Part shown: positions 6,945 to 14,648 of the stretch, piece by piece
How positions within the stretch are numbered: position 1 is the first letter of the stretch
How the letters are laid out: the number at the start of each line of letters is the position of its first letter
Source of the DNA: JBCDGZ01 sp038750655
Lineage (GTDB): Bacteria; Bacteroidota; Bacteroidia; Chitinophagales; Saprospiraceae
DNA: 21,560 bases
Assembly (NCBI GenBank): GCA_038750655.1
Contig: JBCDGZ010000131.1
Coordinates: forward strand, 1-21,560
Direction: 5' to 3'
Position numbers and translations under genes: made by a program
The notes under the pieces: generated by a model
What the model was told of the DNA's origin: nothing
Seen by the model: the letters and a program-made list of their open reading frames with translations, nothing else
The model's database searches: none

Positions 6945-9863
6945 ATGGCAAACGTAGAATTAAAAAAAGTCAAAAAAGTATATGATAAGGATGTGCTGGC
7001 CATCAAAGGCGCGGATGTGTCCATCAAGGACAAGGAATTTGTCGTGCTGGTAGGCCCTTCGGGCTGTGGGAAGTCCACCTTGCTGCGCATGATTGCTGGC
7101 TTAGAAGAAATCTCGGAGGGCGATCTGTATATTGACGAAAAAAGGGTCAATGACCTGTCGCCCAAAGATCGGGACATTGCGATGGTCTTTCAGAATTATG
7201 CCCTTTATCCGCATATGACCGTGTTTGATAATATGGCTTTTGGATTGAAGCTGCGCAAGTATCCCAAGGCAGAGATTAAGCAGCGGGTGGAGCACGCGGC
7301 GAGTATTCTAGGGCTGACGGACTATTTGAAGCGGCGACCGAAGGAGATGTCGGGCGGGCAGCGGCAGCGGGTAGCAATTGGTCGGGCGCTGGTGCGACAA
7401 CCCAAGGTTTTTCTCTTCGATGAGCCCCTGTCCAACCTCGATGCCAAGCTGCGGGTGCAAATGCGTATTGAGATCAAAAGGCTGCACCAGCAGTTGCAGG
7501 CTACGATGATCTATGTGACGCACGACCAGATTGAGGCGATGACGATGGGGGATAAAATTGTAGTACTCAAAGATGGTATCGTGCAGCAGGTCGATTCGCC
7601 CATGAATCTCTTTAATGATCCGGCCAACAAGTTTGTAGCAGGCTTTATTGGCAGTCCTTCTATGAATTTTTTAGAGGGGAAAATTGAAAAAGGAGCGGAG
7701 TTGGAGTTTGCATCGGGGAAGGTCCGCTTCGGCATCCCGGATGAATTGCAATTGCACGATAAATTGAATCCCTATATCGGGAAAAATATCATATTTGGCT
7801 TCCGGCCTGAATACATGTACGATAAAAACCACGAAAAGCACAAGCAACTCAGTGTAGACTTATCGCTCATCATCGATGTGGTGGAGCCGGTAGGCAGTGA
7901 AGCCTATAATTACTTTCATTTCGAAGGGCAGGAGGACAAAACCTTTTGTTTTCGGAGCGATTCGGCCCTTCAGTATCAATCGAATCAACAAATTACAGTG
8001 GGGATGGATGATGCCTATCCCATGTTTGTAAAAGAAGTCATTTTGAATGGTGTTTTTGATCGTTACAAGCGGGGACGAGTAAGCAATATCTTGCAAGGCT
8101 TCAACCCCTTCGATATAGAGATCGCAGTGGATCAGCAGACCTTGAATTTGGAGAACTGCACCCATTATACCCAATGTCTGGATATGCAGCAAGCGACTTT
8201 TGCGTCGTCCTTTGAGACGGAAAAAGTAAGGGTCAAGCACGACCTCTGTGCCTTGCGCAATCTGCCCTTTTCTGCCCTCGTGACGGTTGAATTAGAGGCA
8301 AAAGCAGATGTGGAGATGACCTTTTTTAACCACATCAAAGCGCCCAGCCACCTGAGTGATGTACAGAACTTTTACAGTGAAATCGATCGACCACATGTGA
8401 AAATTCCACTCTTGACCTCCGTTGCTCAAAGCCCTTCGGGCGCCCTAACCCTAGCCGTCGCCAACAGCTACCTATTCGAAGAACCCCACGGCGAAGAGCC
8501 CCAACTCATCCACGAAGACTGGGACTTCAATCGGCACCTGGTCAAATTTTACAAAAAACTGGAAAAGGGGCAGACCTATCGGATTAGCTTGGTCAGTTCG
8601 ATGGGCTCAACCGTACACTTTTCTGATCCACAAAATGAAGTCGAACGCTTGAGTATTTTTGCCAAGCTGGAAGGATGGGAGCGCCTGATGGAACGGCACT
8701 CCGCAGCCTGGGAAGAGCTCTGGAAGAGCGACATCAAAATTGAAGGTGACCCACAAACCCAGCGCGAGGTCCGCCTGATGCTTTATTACCTCTACGCCTC
8801 CGCCAGAGCAGGCAGCGCCCTCAGCCTCTCGCCCTGCGGGCTCTCCGGCCTGGGCTACAACGGTCACGTCTTCTGGGACACCGAGCTGTGGATGTTCCCC
8901 CCATTGCTGCTCCTCCAACCCGACATCGCTCGAAGCCTGCTCGACTACCGCTTTGATCGCCTCGAAGCCGCCCGACAAAATGCTTTCACCCACGGCTACA
9001 AAGGAGCCATGTTCCCCTGGGAAAGCGCCGATGATGGCAGCGAGCAGACGCCCGTATGGGCGCTCACCGGACCCTTCCAGCAGCACATCACCGCCTGCGT
9101 CGGCTGGGCCTTCTGGAAATATTATCAAGCGACTCAGGATCGAACTTGGCTGCACGAGCGGGGCTATCCGGTATTGAAGGAAGTGGCTGCCTTTTGGTGC
9201 AGCCGCGTAGAGCGCAAAGGCCCCGGCCGCTACGAGATCAACAATGTCATTGGGGCCAATGAGTTTGAAGAAAATATTGACAATAATGCCTTTACCAATG
9301 GGATCGTGAAAACCGTCCTGCGCAATGCCGCCCAAGCGGCTACGCTGCTCAAGGAAACCCCTGATCCCGACTGGCTGCACGTCGCCGATAACATTCCGAT
9401 TCTGCAATTCGAAGATGGGACGACCCGAGAGAATCGAACCTACGAGGGGGCGATCATCAAGCAGGCCGATGTCAATTTGTTAGCTCATCCATTGGAGGTG
9501 ATTAGCGATGAGGAGCAGATTCGTAAGGACCTTGATTTCTATGAACCTCGGATGTCGCCCGATGGGCCGGCGATGGGCTTTGCCACCTTGGCCACCCTGC
9601 GGGCGCAGTTGGGCGAGGTAGAGCAGGCGTACGCAATTTTTATTCGGAGTTATCGGTCGAACGGGGTGCCGCCCTTTGGGGTCTTGGCGGAGTGTGCAGA
9701 CGGGAGAGGGGTAAGCCCTTATTTTACGACGGGGGCGGGTGGAGCCTTGCAGGCTGTGCTGTTTGGTTTTGGGGGCTATCGGTTTACGGATGAGGGGGTA
9801 AAGAAAGGGGAGGGGCGCTTGCCGAAGGCCTGGCGCAAGCTGACGATTTCTCGAAGCTGGTAA
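6945..9863 (+). CDS. Fusion of an MsmX/UgpC-type sugar ABC ATPase with a GH65 glycoside hydrolase
   Basis: This is a 972-residue open frame with two unrelated parts. Residues 1 to ~361 are a carbohydrate-importer ATPase: Walker A GPSGCGKST (37-45), Q-loop FQNYALYP, signature SGGQRQR (136-142), Walker B FLFDEP (D159, E160) and switch H193. A regulatory beta domain with GFRPEYMY follows. It is complete except for perhaps the last 5-10 residues. From about residue 362 (VKEVILNGVFDRYKRGRVSN) the protein is a GH65 enzyme of the ATHL1/kojibiose-hydrolase-like branch found in Bacteroidota. Its marks are GLGYNGHVFWDTELW (D645), FPWESADDGSEQTP, the general acid E773 in IGANEFEENIDNNAFTN, KQADV (839-843) and the C-terminal YFTTGAGGALQ. 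The usual GH65 N-terminus, including any signal peptide and the first ~50 residues, is missing. The fold would act on alpha-glucosides such as kojibiose or related disaccharides; the exact substrate is inferred. The ATG at 6945 is preferred over the in-frame start at 6765, which lies inside the permease gene. Confidence 0.88.
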   Translation: MANVELKKVKKVYDKDVLAIKGADVSIKDKEFVVLVGPSGCGKSTLLRMIAGLEEISEGDLYIDEKRVNDLSPKDRDIAMVFQNYALYPHMTVFDNMAFGLKLRKYPKAEIKQRVEHAASILGLTDYLKRRPKEMSGGQRQRVAIGRALVRQPKVFLFDEPLSNLDAKLRVQMRIEIKRLHQQLQATMIYVTHDQIEAMTMGDKIVVLKDGIVQQVDSPMNLFNDPANKFVAGFIGSPSMNFLEGKIEKGAELEFASGKVRFGIPDELQLHDKLNPYIGKNIIFGFRPEYMYDKNHEKHKQLSVDLSLIIDVVEPVGSEAYNYFHFEGQEDKTFCFRSDSALQYQSNQQITVGMDDAYPMFVKEVILNGVFDRYKRGRVSNILQGFNPFDIEIAVDQQTLNLENCTHYTQCLDMQQATFASSFETEKVRVKHDLCALRNLPFSALVTVELEAKADVEMTFFNHIKAPSHLSDVQNFYSEIDRPHVKIPLLTSVAQSPSGALTLAVANSYLFEEPHGEEPQLIHEDWDFNRHLVKFYKKLEKGQTYRISLVSSMGSTVHFSDPQNEVERLSIFAKLEGWERLMERHSAAWEELWKSDIKIEGDPQTQREVRLMLYYLYASARAGSALSLSPCGLSGLGYNGHVFWDTELWMFPPLLLLQPDIARSLLDYRFDRLEAARQNAFTHGYKGAMFPWESADDGSEQTPVWALTGPFQQHITACVGWAFWKYYQATQDRTWLHERGYPVLKEVAAFWCSRVERKGPGRYEINNVIGANEFEENIDNNAFTNGIVKTVLRNAAQAATLLKETPDPDWLHVADNIPILQFEDGTTRENRTYEGAIIKQADVNLLAHPLEVISDEEQIRKDLDFYEPRMSPDGPAMGFATLATLRAQLGEVEQAYAIFIRSYRSNGVPPFGVLAECADGRGVSPYFTTGAGGALQAVLFGFGGYRFTDEGVKKGEGRLPKAWRKLTISRSW

Positions 9864-9865
9864 GA

Positions 9866-9902
9866 CAAAGGGCAAAGCAGCTATAAAGCCCTTTGCCCTT
9901 TG
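9866..9902. terminator. Bidirectional terminator between the fusion gene and the VWA gene
   Basis: A perfect 12-bp inverted repeat, CAAAGGGCAAAG at 9866-9877 and CTTTGCCCTTTG at 9891-9902, has a 13-nt loop. It begins 2 nt after the fusion gene's stop and precedes the convergent VWA gene's stop at 9928. It is likely used from both directions. Confidence 0.8.
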
Positions 9903-9927
9903 AAAATATTATTAATCGGCCTATTTT

Positions 9928-11103
9928 TTACTCAAATACAAAGCCCTTAGCCTTAGCTTGCTGGCTTACTGCATTGATGAGCACCTGATCGATCGTCTCT
10001 CCATCCGCAGAAAGTGCCTGCTTTTGGATGTATTGATCGACCTTACCATTGAGTTCCTGGATTTGCTCCTGGATTTGTTGGCGCTTTTGCGCTTGCTCGG
10101 CGATGTAGTCATTTCTTTCGGCAATTGACATACTTTGCATCTGCTCAGGCAGTTCGGACAACTCAATTTGTTCTATGAAATGACCGTTTTCATTACTGGC
10201 ATCCACTAAATCCCACGCGGTATTACTGTAGGCCGCTTTAGATTTGAAAAGCGCCCGCTCCCGCAGGTTGGCAGTTCCATAACCAGCCGCCGCGCTGTCC
10301 TGTACAAGCTGTCGATTCCGGTACACTTTAGCCTTAGCACCGTAACCGATGTAAGTCGTATTCAATTGTTGATTCAAACGCAGCACTTCCTTGTCATAGG
10401 GGGTAGAAACATGTGCTACTTGCTTATCCATATTGATGTTGAGGTATTGGCCTGAAGTCATTTGAGCAGCGTCTTCCCAGCCAGTATATTGGCCTTTTTC
10501 ATAGCTGCCACAGTGAATGGTATTGAGTAAAATGCCTTTGCGATAGAGGACCTTGCAGATGCCTTGATAAGGCACAGGACCCTGGCTGAACGGCTCATTA
10601 CCGGCAATGACCATAATTTTTAAATCTTGGCGATCCCTGCTCCAAGGTAGATCAATCATCGCTTTTTGCATGGCCTTCCCGCAGTATTCTTCGCCGCCCT
10701 CAGTCGTCAGGCTAAACAGCTGCTCAGAAATTTTATCCATATCATCCGTAAAAGGAGAAAGTTGTCGGATATAGGCCGATTCAACAGATAGATTACTATT
10801 GCCGTATTCATACAGGGCGATTTCTATAAAGGGGGCCTCACCATTCTTACGAGCGGAGGCCAGGCGATTGGCCATTTTCCAAAGTTGAGACTTGGCTTGC
10901 TCGATCAGGCCGTCCATGCTATTACTGGTATCGAGAATGAGGGCCAGCTGGATGTTACGGCTGTCGTTGGGAGTAACCGCTGCGGGAGCTTCGACAGCGG
11001 GGTCGTCTTCTGCGCCACCGAACAGATTATCAAAGTTAAAACCCGTGAAATAGAAAATGGTGAGGAGCAGAGCGCCAATAATGTAAGCTGCTTGTTTCGA
11101 CAT
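9928..11103 (-). CDS. Membrane-anchored VWA-domain protein with C-terminal coiled coil
   Basis: This 391-residue protein has one N-terminal hydrophobic segment (residues ~6-22) and a short acidic, proline/alanine linker. A von Willebrand factor A domain follows from about residue 51 (IQLALILDTSNSM). The metal-binding MIDAS motif DxSxS is present as DTSNS (58-62), and the IMVIAGNEPFSQG strand supplies the typical later part of the site. After the VWA domain (to about residue 240) comes a helical region. It includes a glutamine-rich coiled coil (RNDYIAEQAQKRQQIQEQIQ) and ends in AKAKGFVFE. The family is a common but uncharacterised Bacteroidota/Planctomycetes type; VWA domains generally mediate metal-dependent protein contacts, and no enzyme motif is visible. 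It probably faces the periplasm. The gene is monocistronic: it converges on the GH65 fusion, and its 5' side carries a long hairpin at 11138-11179. Confidence 0.85.
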   Translation of the reverse strand: MSKQAAYIIGALLLTIFYFTGFNFDNLFGGAEDDPAVEAPAAVTPNDSRNIQLALILDTSNSMDGLIEQAKSQLWKMANRLASARKNGEAPFIEIALYEYGNSNLSVESAYIRQLSPFTDDMDKISEQLFSLTTEGGEEYCGKAMQKAMIDLPWSRDRQDLKIMVIAGNEPFSQGPVPYQGICKVLYRKGILLNTIHCGSYEKGQYTGWEDAAQMTSGQYLNINMDKQVAHVSTPYDKEVLRLNQQLNTTYIGYGAKAKVYRNRQLVQDSAAAGYGTANLRERALFKSKAAYSNTAWDLVDASNENGHFIEQIELSELPEQMQSMSIAERNDYIAEQAQKRQQIQEQIQELNGKVDQYIQKQALSADGETIDQVLINAVSQQAKAKGFVFE

Positions 11104-11137
11104 GATGAGGATTTAAGGGTTGTTTAAGTAATAAATA

Positions 11138-11179
11138 AATTGTCAGTGTCCTCTGTCGAGAGACACTGCCTTGACAATT
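11138..11179 (-). promoter_or_regulatory. Long imperfect hairpin in the 5' region of the VWA gene
   Basis: CAGTGTCCTC (11144-11153) pairs with GAG-A-GACACTG (11158-11168), giving 10 bp with one bulged A and a TGTC loop. An outer stem adds AATTGT (11138-11143) with ACAATT (11174-11179), leaving a 5-nt bulge. The hairpin lies 35-76 nt upstream of the VWA start codon in the 275-bp gap between two divergent genes. It could be an operator, an RNA leader structure, or a terminator of something now lost; no T-tract follows. Apart from the -7-like element before 11379 (TATTTTTT at 11366-11373), I recognise nothing else in this gap. Confidence 0.45.
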
Positions 11180-11378
11180 GTTTCTCTATTAGTCCGAACC
11201 TTGTCTCCTGCAAAGGGACACGGCGATTCATTCAAAGTACACAACAGTGTTCAAATAAAAGATGAGTAAACAAAGGCTTTTGGTGCCTTCAACGCAGGTT
11301 TTAACGTTTTGTTAGAATACTTTCTGGGCTCAAATCCAGTTAATATCAGAGCCACTATAAAGTACTATTTTTTATCGC

Positions 11379-12320
11379 ATGAGTCAAGTCCTGATCCGCA
11401 GAAGCATCGGCTTATTTATATTATGCTTTTTCTTGAAAAGTAGTTCCGTTTCCGCTCAATGGTTAGAGGGGCAGTTGGGAATGCAGCTTGGGCTGAGTTG
11501 TAATGTAGGGAGTAAAGTAGATCGTATAGGAATACTTGTGGGTGGATATTACTATTATGATCATTTTCAGCTTAATATACAAAGTCGCTTATTGTACAAC
11601 TTTAGGGCCTTCGGCAGCGAAACTTCCGGAATCGAATGGCAGCTCAGCGGTGGTGGCATCCTGGCCTTCGGCCCCCAAGATAACCTCCCCAAGCCCTTTT
11701 TCCACCCCCTCGCCAACGCCACCCCCTACAAACACAGCCTCGGCTATAGCTTCAACAGCTATCGCAGTGGCCCCAGCCCTCAGCAAACCGGAAGCTTGAG
11801 CATCCAGCTGGGTCGCTTCGCCTTGATCACCGAGAACGACGCCCTGGCCTTCGGCGGCAAAGACCGCTTTCGCACCGGCGCCCTCCAACTGGCCTACCAA
11901 TTCTCCGATGACCTGCGCCTCAACCTCAACACCAGCCTGTGGACCGGCGACCAACACCACCCCGAAGTCCGCTGGATCAAGGAACCGGGCGACTATCCCT
12001 GTCGCTACGGCTACAAAGACCTCTCGGCTGCCCCGCTGGGCAAGACTTCTCGGGGGATTTTCAGCCTCCAACTTCAAGGCCAGCTGCCCTACGAGCAATG
12101 GCTCGACGCCCGGCTGGGCCTGGACGATGAGCGCATTCGACATTGGCTGCAAAATAGAATGATCCACGACCATCTGCCCGAGCACTGGACTGGAAACAAG
12201 AACCCACACCTGCCCATGCTGGATACAGAGGGCCAACCCTATGTTTTTCGCCCCGACCAGCAGCTGCGCCCCGCCTCCTTTTTTGCCAATCTGGGCCTCA
12301 ATTCTCCCTTGTTTTATTAA
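11379..12320 (+). CDS. Secreted protein resembling polymorphic toxin type 23 (Ntox23)
   Basis: This 313-residue protein has a clear signal peptide (hydrophobic residues ~9-24, cleavage likely after SAQ). The rest alternates short beta strands and resembles the domain called polymorphic toxin type 23: ALITENDALAFGGKDRFRTGALQLAY in the middle, then a strand ending LWTGD. A C-terminal half follows with IRHWLQNRMIHDHLPEHW and a terminal FFANLGLNSPLFY. I make this match from memory of the family and hold it at moderate strength. The mature N-terminal part, about residues 27-110, also looks like repeated beta strands of an outer-membrane or surface protein. In Bacteroidota, proteins with this domain often stand alone, so toxin activity should not be assumed. 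No immunity gene is evident next to it. The gene's first ~240 bp are AT-richer than the remainder. The -7-like TATTTTTT ends 5 nt before the ATG. Confidence 0.6.
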   Translation: MSQVLIRRSIGLFILCFFLKSSSVSAQWLEGQLGMQLGLSCNVGSKVDRIGILVGGYYYYDHFQLNIQSRLLYNFRAFGSETSGIEWQLSGGGILAFGPQDNLPKPFFHPLANATPYKHSLGYSFNSYRSGPSPQQTGSLSIQLGRFALITENDALAFGGKDRFRTGALQLAYQFSDDLRLNLNTSLWTGDQHHPEVRWIKEPGDYPCRYGYKDLSAAPLGKTSRGIFSLQLQGQLPYEQWLDARLGLDDERIRHWLQNRMIHDHLPEHWTGNKNPHLPMLDTEGQPYVFRPDQQLRPASFFANLGLNSPLFY

Positions 12321-12351
12321 ACTTAAATTTTCCGATTCTTGAATCAAATCC

Positions 12352-12359
12352 TATCTTTG
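12352..12359 (+). promoter_or_regulatory. -7 promoter element (TATCTTTG) for the AAA+ ATPase gene
   Basis: TATCTTTG is a perfect match to the Bacteroidota -7 element TAnnTTTG. It ends 5 nt before the ATG at 12365, so a transcript from it would have almost no leader. The -33 position carries only TTTT (12328-12331), a partial match to TTTG at about the right distance. This suggests the ATPase gene has its own promoter, separate from the gene ending 44 nt upstream. Confidence 0.55.
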
Positions 12360-12364
12360 GTGGT

Positions 12365-14644
12365 ATGAGGCAAATCAAATATCCCCTGGTTTATTATCAA
12401 ATTCAGCAAGACGCTCTGCTGGGAATCCTGGTGGGAACAGATCTGCAGTTGGTAGAAAAAGACCTGCGTAGCTTGAAGAATGCCCTGACGACCTACGTGC
12501 AAAAGCAATACAAAAAGCACGATGATTATTGGTATATGGACATCATTGAGCCACGGCTAAAGGTGTTTGAGGTGAAAATTCGGCCGACCTACCGGGAGCG
12601 GACGGGCTCTTATCCGACGACTCAGGTGGTCAAGGTGCCCGTTCCGGTGATTTACGGGGCGACCGACCAAGGCTATTACGAATGTTATTTGCCCCTGTTG
12701 GAGGAAAGCTTCTATTACTACGACACCCGACAGTTCAAATCGCTGGTCAACTATGTGGCCTCTGATCTGCTCAATCGCCTCGATCCTGAGCAGCTGCACC
12801 GACAGCTTCTTTATACCAAGCCACAGTTGGACAGCATCATTCTCAAAGTCAACGACAATCGCTTTCAAAAGAGCAGCTACGACAACTACCAGCGCAAGTA
12901 TGAGGTCCTGGAGCGCCTTTGTGTACAATATCCCTATTCCAAGTCTATGCGGAAGAATATTTCTTCTTTTCCGGAGGCTGCCTGGGAGTTGGAAAAGAAG
13001 GTCGCCGAAGTGGTGGAGTCCATCGCTAATCTACGGGCCAATCTGCTGGTGGTCGGTGGTCACGGTGTCGGCAAAAGCTCGGTGCTGCGGCAGGCCATTC
13101 GGAAGCTGAGCAGTAAGAGTAAGACGGCTAATTTTCAATATACCTTCTGGCAACTGATGTCGCAACGACTGACGGCAAGTGCCAAGTATCTGGGGGAGTG
13201 GCAGGAGACCTGCGAGGAGATGGTGGAGGAACTGCGCTCGGCCAATGGCATCCTGTGGGTGGTGGACATCATCCGACTGCTGCAAACGGGCGGCGGTGGG
13301 GCCGAAGACAGCGTAGCAGCCTTCATGTTGGCTTTCCTGCAAGAGGGGCAACTGCAAATGCTGGGAGAAGTGACCGAGCAGGAGCTGGAAAGTATGCGGC
13401 GACTCTTACCGGGATTTGTCGAGAACTTCCAGGTCATAACCATTGATGAGCTACCGGAAAACAAGATCAAAAATATCCTGGACCGTTTTGCGGAGTACGC
13501 GGATCAAAACCTGAATATTAAAATCAGTGCTTCGGCCTTGTCGAGTACCTATCGCTTGCTGTTGCGTTATTATCCCTACGAGAAATTTCCGGGTAAGGCG
13601 GTCAAGTTTTTGGGGCAATGTGTTAATGAAGCACAGCTGAATAACTCGGATCACATTGGTCAAAGAGAAGTCATCAGCAATTTTATCACCCAAACGGGTA
13701 TGCCGGAGCTTTTTCTGCGTGACGAGATACTCTTGGATATTGAGGAATTAGAGCATCATTTTAACTCTCGCATCATTGGGCAGCCCCGGGCGGTGGAGAT
13801 GCTTTCGGGAATTGTGAAGGTGTTTAAGGCTGGATTGAATAATCCGTACAAGCCAGTGGCTACTTTGCTCTTTGCCGGGCCGACTGGGGTGGGGAAGACC
13901 GCCTGCGCTAAGGCTTTGGCGGAGTATTTCTTTGGTAAAGGACAAAAGCGCTTTCCGCTGATCCGCATCGATATGAGTGAATTCCAGCACCCCTGGCAGA
14001 TCAGCCGATTTATCGGGGCGGGGCGCGAGGTCGGGCGACTGGTGCAGGATATTCGAGAGCGTCCTTTTGCGGTTTTGCTGTTGGATGAGGTGGAAAAAGC
14101 CGCCTCTAGTATCTTTGATGCGCTGCTGACCGTACTGGACGAGGGCATCCTCGTTGACGCCTTCGGCCGGGTGACCAATTTTACCAATTGCATCATTATT
14201 ATGACCTCCAACCTCGGGGCTTCCAACCAACGCTCCATTGGCTTTGGTGATACCTTGGCGGACGAGACGGCCTACCTATCTGCGGTCAATAGCTTTTTCC
14301 GCCCAGAGTTTGTCAATCGGATTGACAACATCGTCATGTTCAATTCTTTGAACCAGGAAAATATCCGTAAAATTACTTTAAAAGAATTAGCAGAACTCAA
14401 TGATAGAGAAGGATTTAAAAAGAAAAACCTAGAGCTACAGTTCACAGAAAAAGTCATCGATCACCTCTCCCGGATTGGCTTTGATGAACGCTACGGGGCT
14501 CGCCCGCTACAACGCGCCGTCGAGCAGACCATCATCAATCCGATGGCCAACTGGTTGTTGGAGCATCCACACTTGGAGAATCGTCGGTTGAAGCTCGATT
14601 TCGACGGAAAATTATTGATTTCTTCTCAGCCTAAACACGCCTGA
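12365..14644 (+). CDS. Divergent two-ring ClpA/ClpB-like AAA+ ATPase with novel N-terminal region
   Basis: This 759-residue protein has the two AAA+ modules of class I Clp/Hsp100 unfoldases but no Clp_N repeats and no long M-domain. Residues 1 to ~205 are a region I do not recognise (MRQIKYPLVYYQIQQDALLG at the start). Module 1 has Walker A GGHGVGKSS (231-239) and a pore loop AKYLGEW. Its Walker B reads ILWVVDIIR (D301, then I302 instead of E), and the usual ERRFQ arginine fingers read VENFQ. Module 2 has Walker A GPTGVGKT (505-512), Walker B LLLDEVEKA (D574, E575), sensor-1 TSN, arginine finger FRPEFVNRID and sensor-2 GARPLQRA. It lacks the GYVG pore-loop tyrosine (GAGREVGR in its place). 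SIGFG matches the IGF/L loop by which ClpA and ClpX dock on ClpP. Protein remodelling or delivery to a protease is the likely role; the substrate is unknown. The DUF819 gene follows 4 nt later. Confidence 0.85.
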   Translation: MRQIKYPLVYYQIQQDALLGILVGTDLQLVEKDLRSLKNALTTYVQKQYKKHDDYWYMDIIEPRLKVFEVKIRPTYRERTGSYPTTQVVKVPVPVIYGATDQGYYECYLPLLEESFYYYDTRQFKSLVNYVASDLLNRLDPEQLHRQLLYTKPQLDSIILKVNDNRFQKSSYDNYQRKYEVLERLCVQYPYSKSMRKNISSFPEAAWELEKKVAEVVESIANLRANLLVVGGHGVGKSSVLRQAIRKLSSKSKTANFQYTFWQLMSQRLTASAKYLGEWQETCEEMVEELRSANGILWVVDIIRLLQTGGGGAEDSVAAFMLAFLQEGQLQMLGEVTEQELESMRRLLPGFVENFQVITIDELPENKIKNILDRFAEYADQNLNIKISASALSSTYRLLLRYYPYEKFPGKAVKFLGQCVNEAQLNNSDHIGQREVISNFITQTGMPELFLRDEILLDIEELEHHFNSRIIGQPRAVEMLSGIVKVFKAGLNNPYKPVATLLFAGPTGVGKTACAKALAEYFFGKGQKRFPLIRIDMSEFQHPWQISRFIGAGREVGRLVQDIRERPFAVLLLDEVEKAASSIFDALLTVLDEGILVDAFGRVTNFTNCIIIMTSNLGASNQRSIGFGDTLADETAYLSAVNSFFRPEFVNRIDNIVMFNSLNQENIRKITLKELAELNDREGFKKKNLELQFTEKVIDHLSRIGFDERYGARPLQRAVEQTIINPMANWLLEHPHLENRRLKLDFDGKLLISSQPKHA

Positions 14645-14648
14645 TTGC

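Noticed and set aside
8607..9407. A 266-codon minus-strand frame inside the GH65 part
   Set aside because: It is a shadow of a conserved catalytic region on the plus strand and has no recognisable motif.
11536..12347. Overlapping Ser/Pro/Ala- and Gly/Val/Ala-rich frames within the Ntox23-like gene
   Set aside because: They are by-products of its GC-rich codons. Only the 11379-12320 frame has a signal peptide and a coherent domain.
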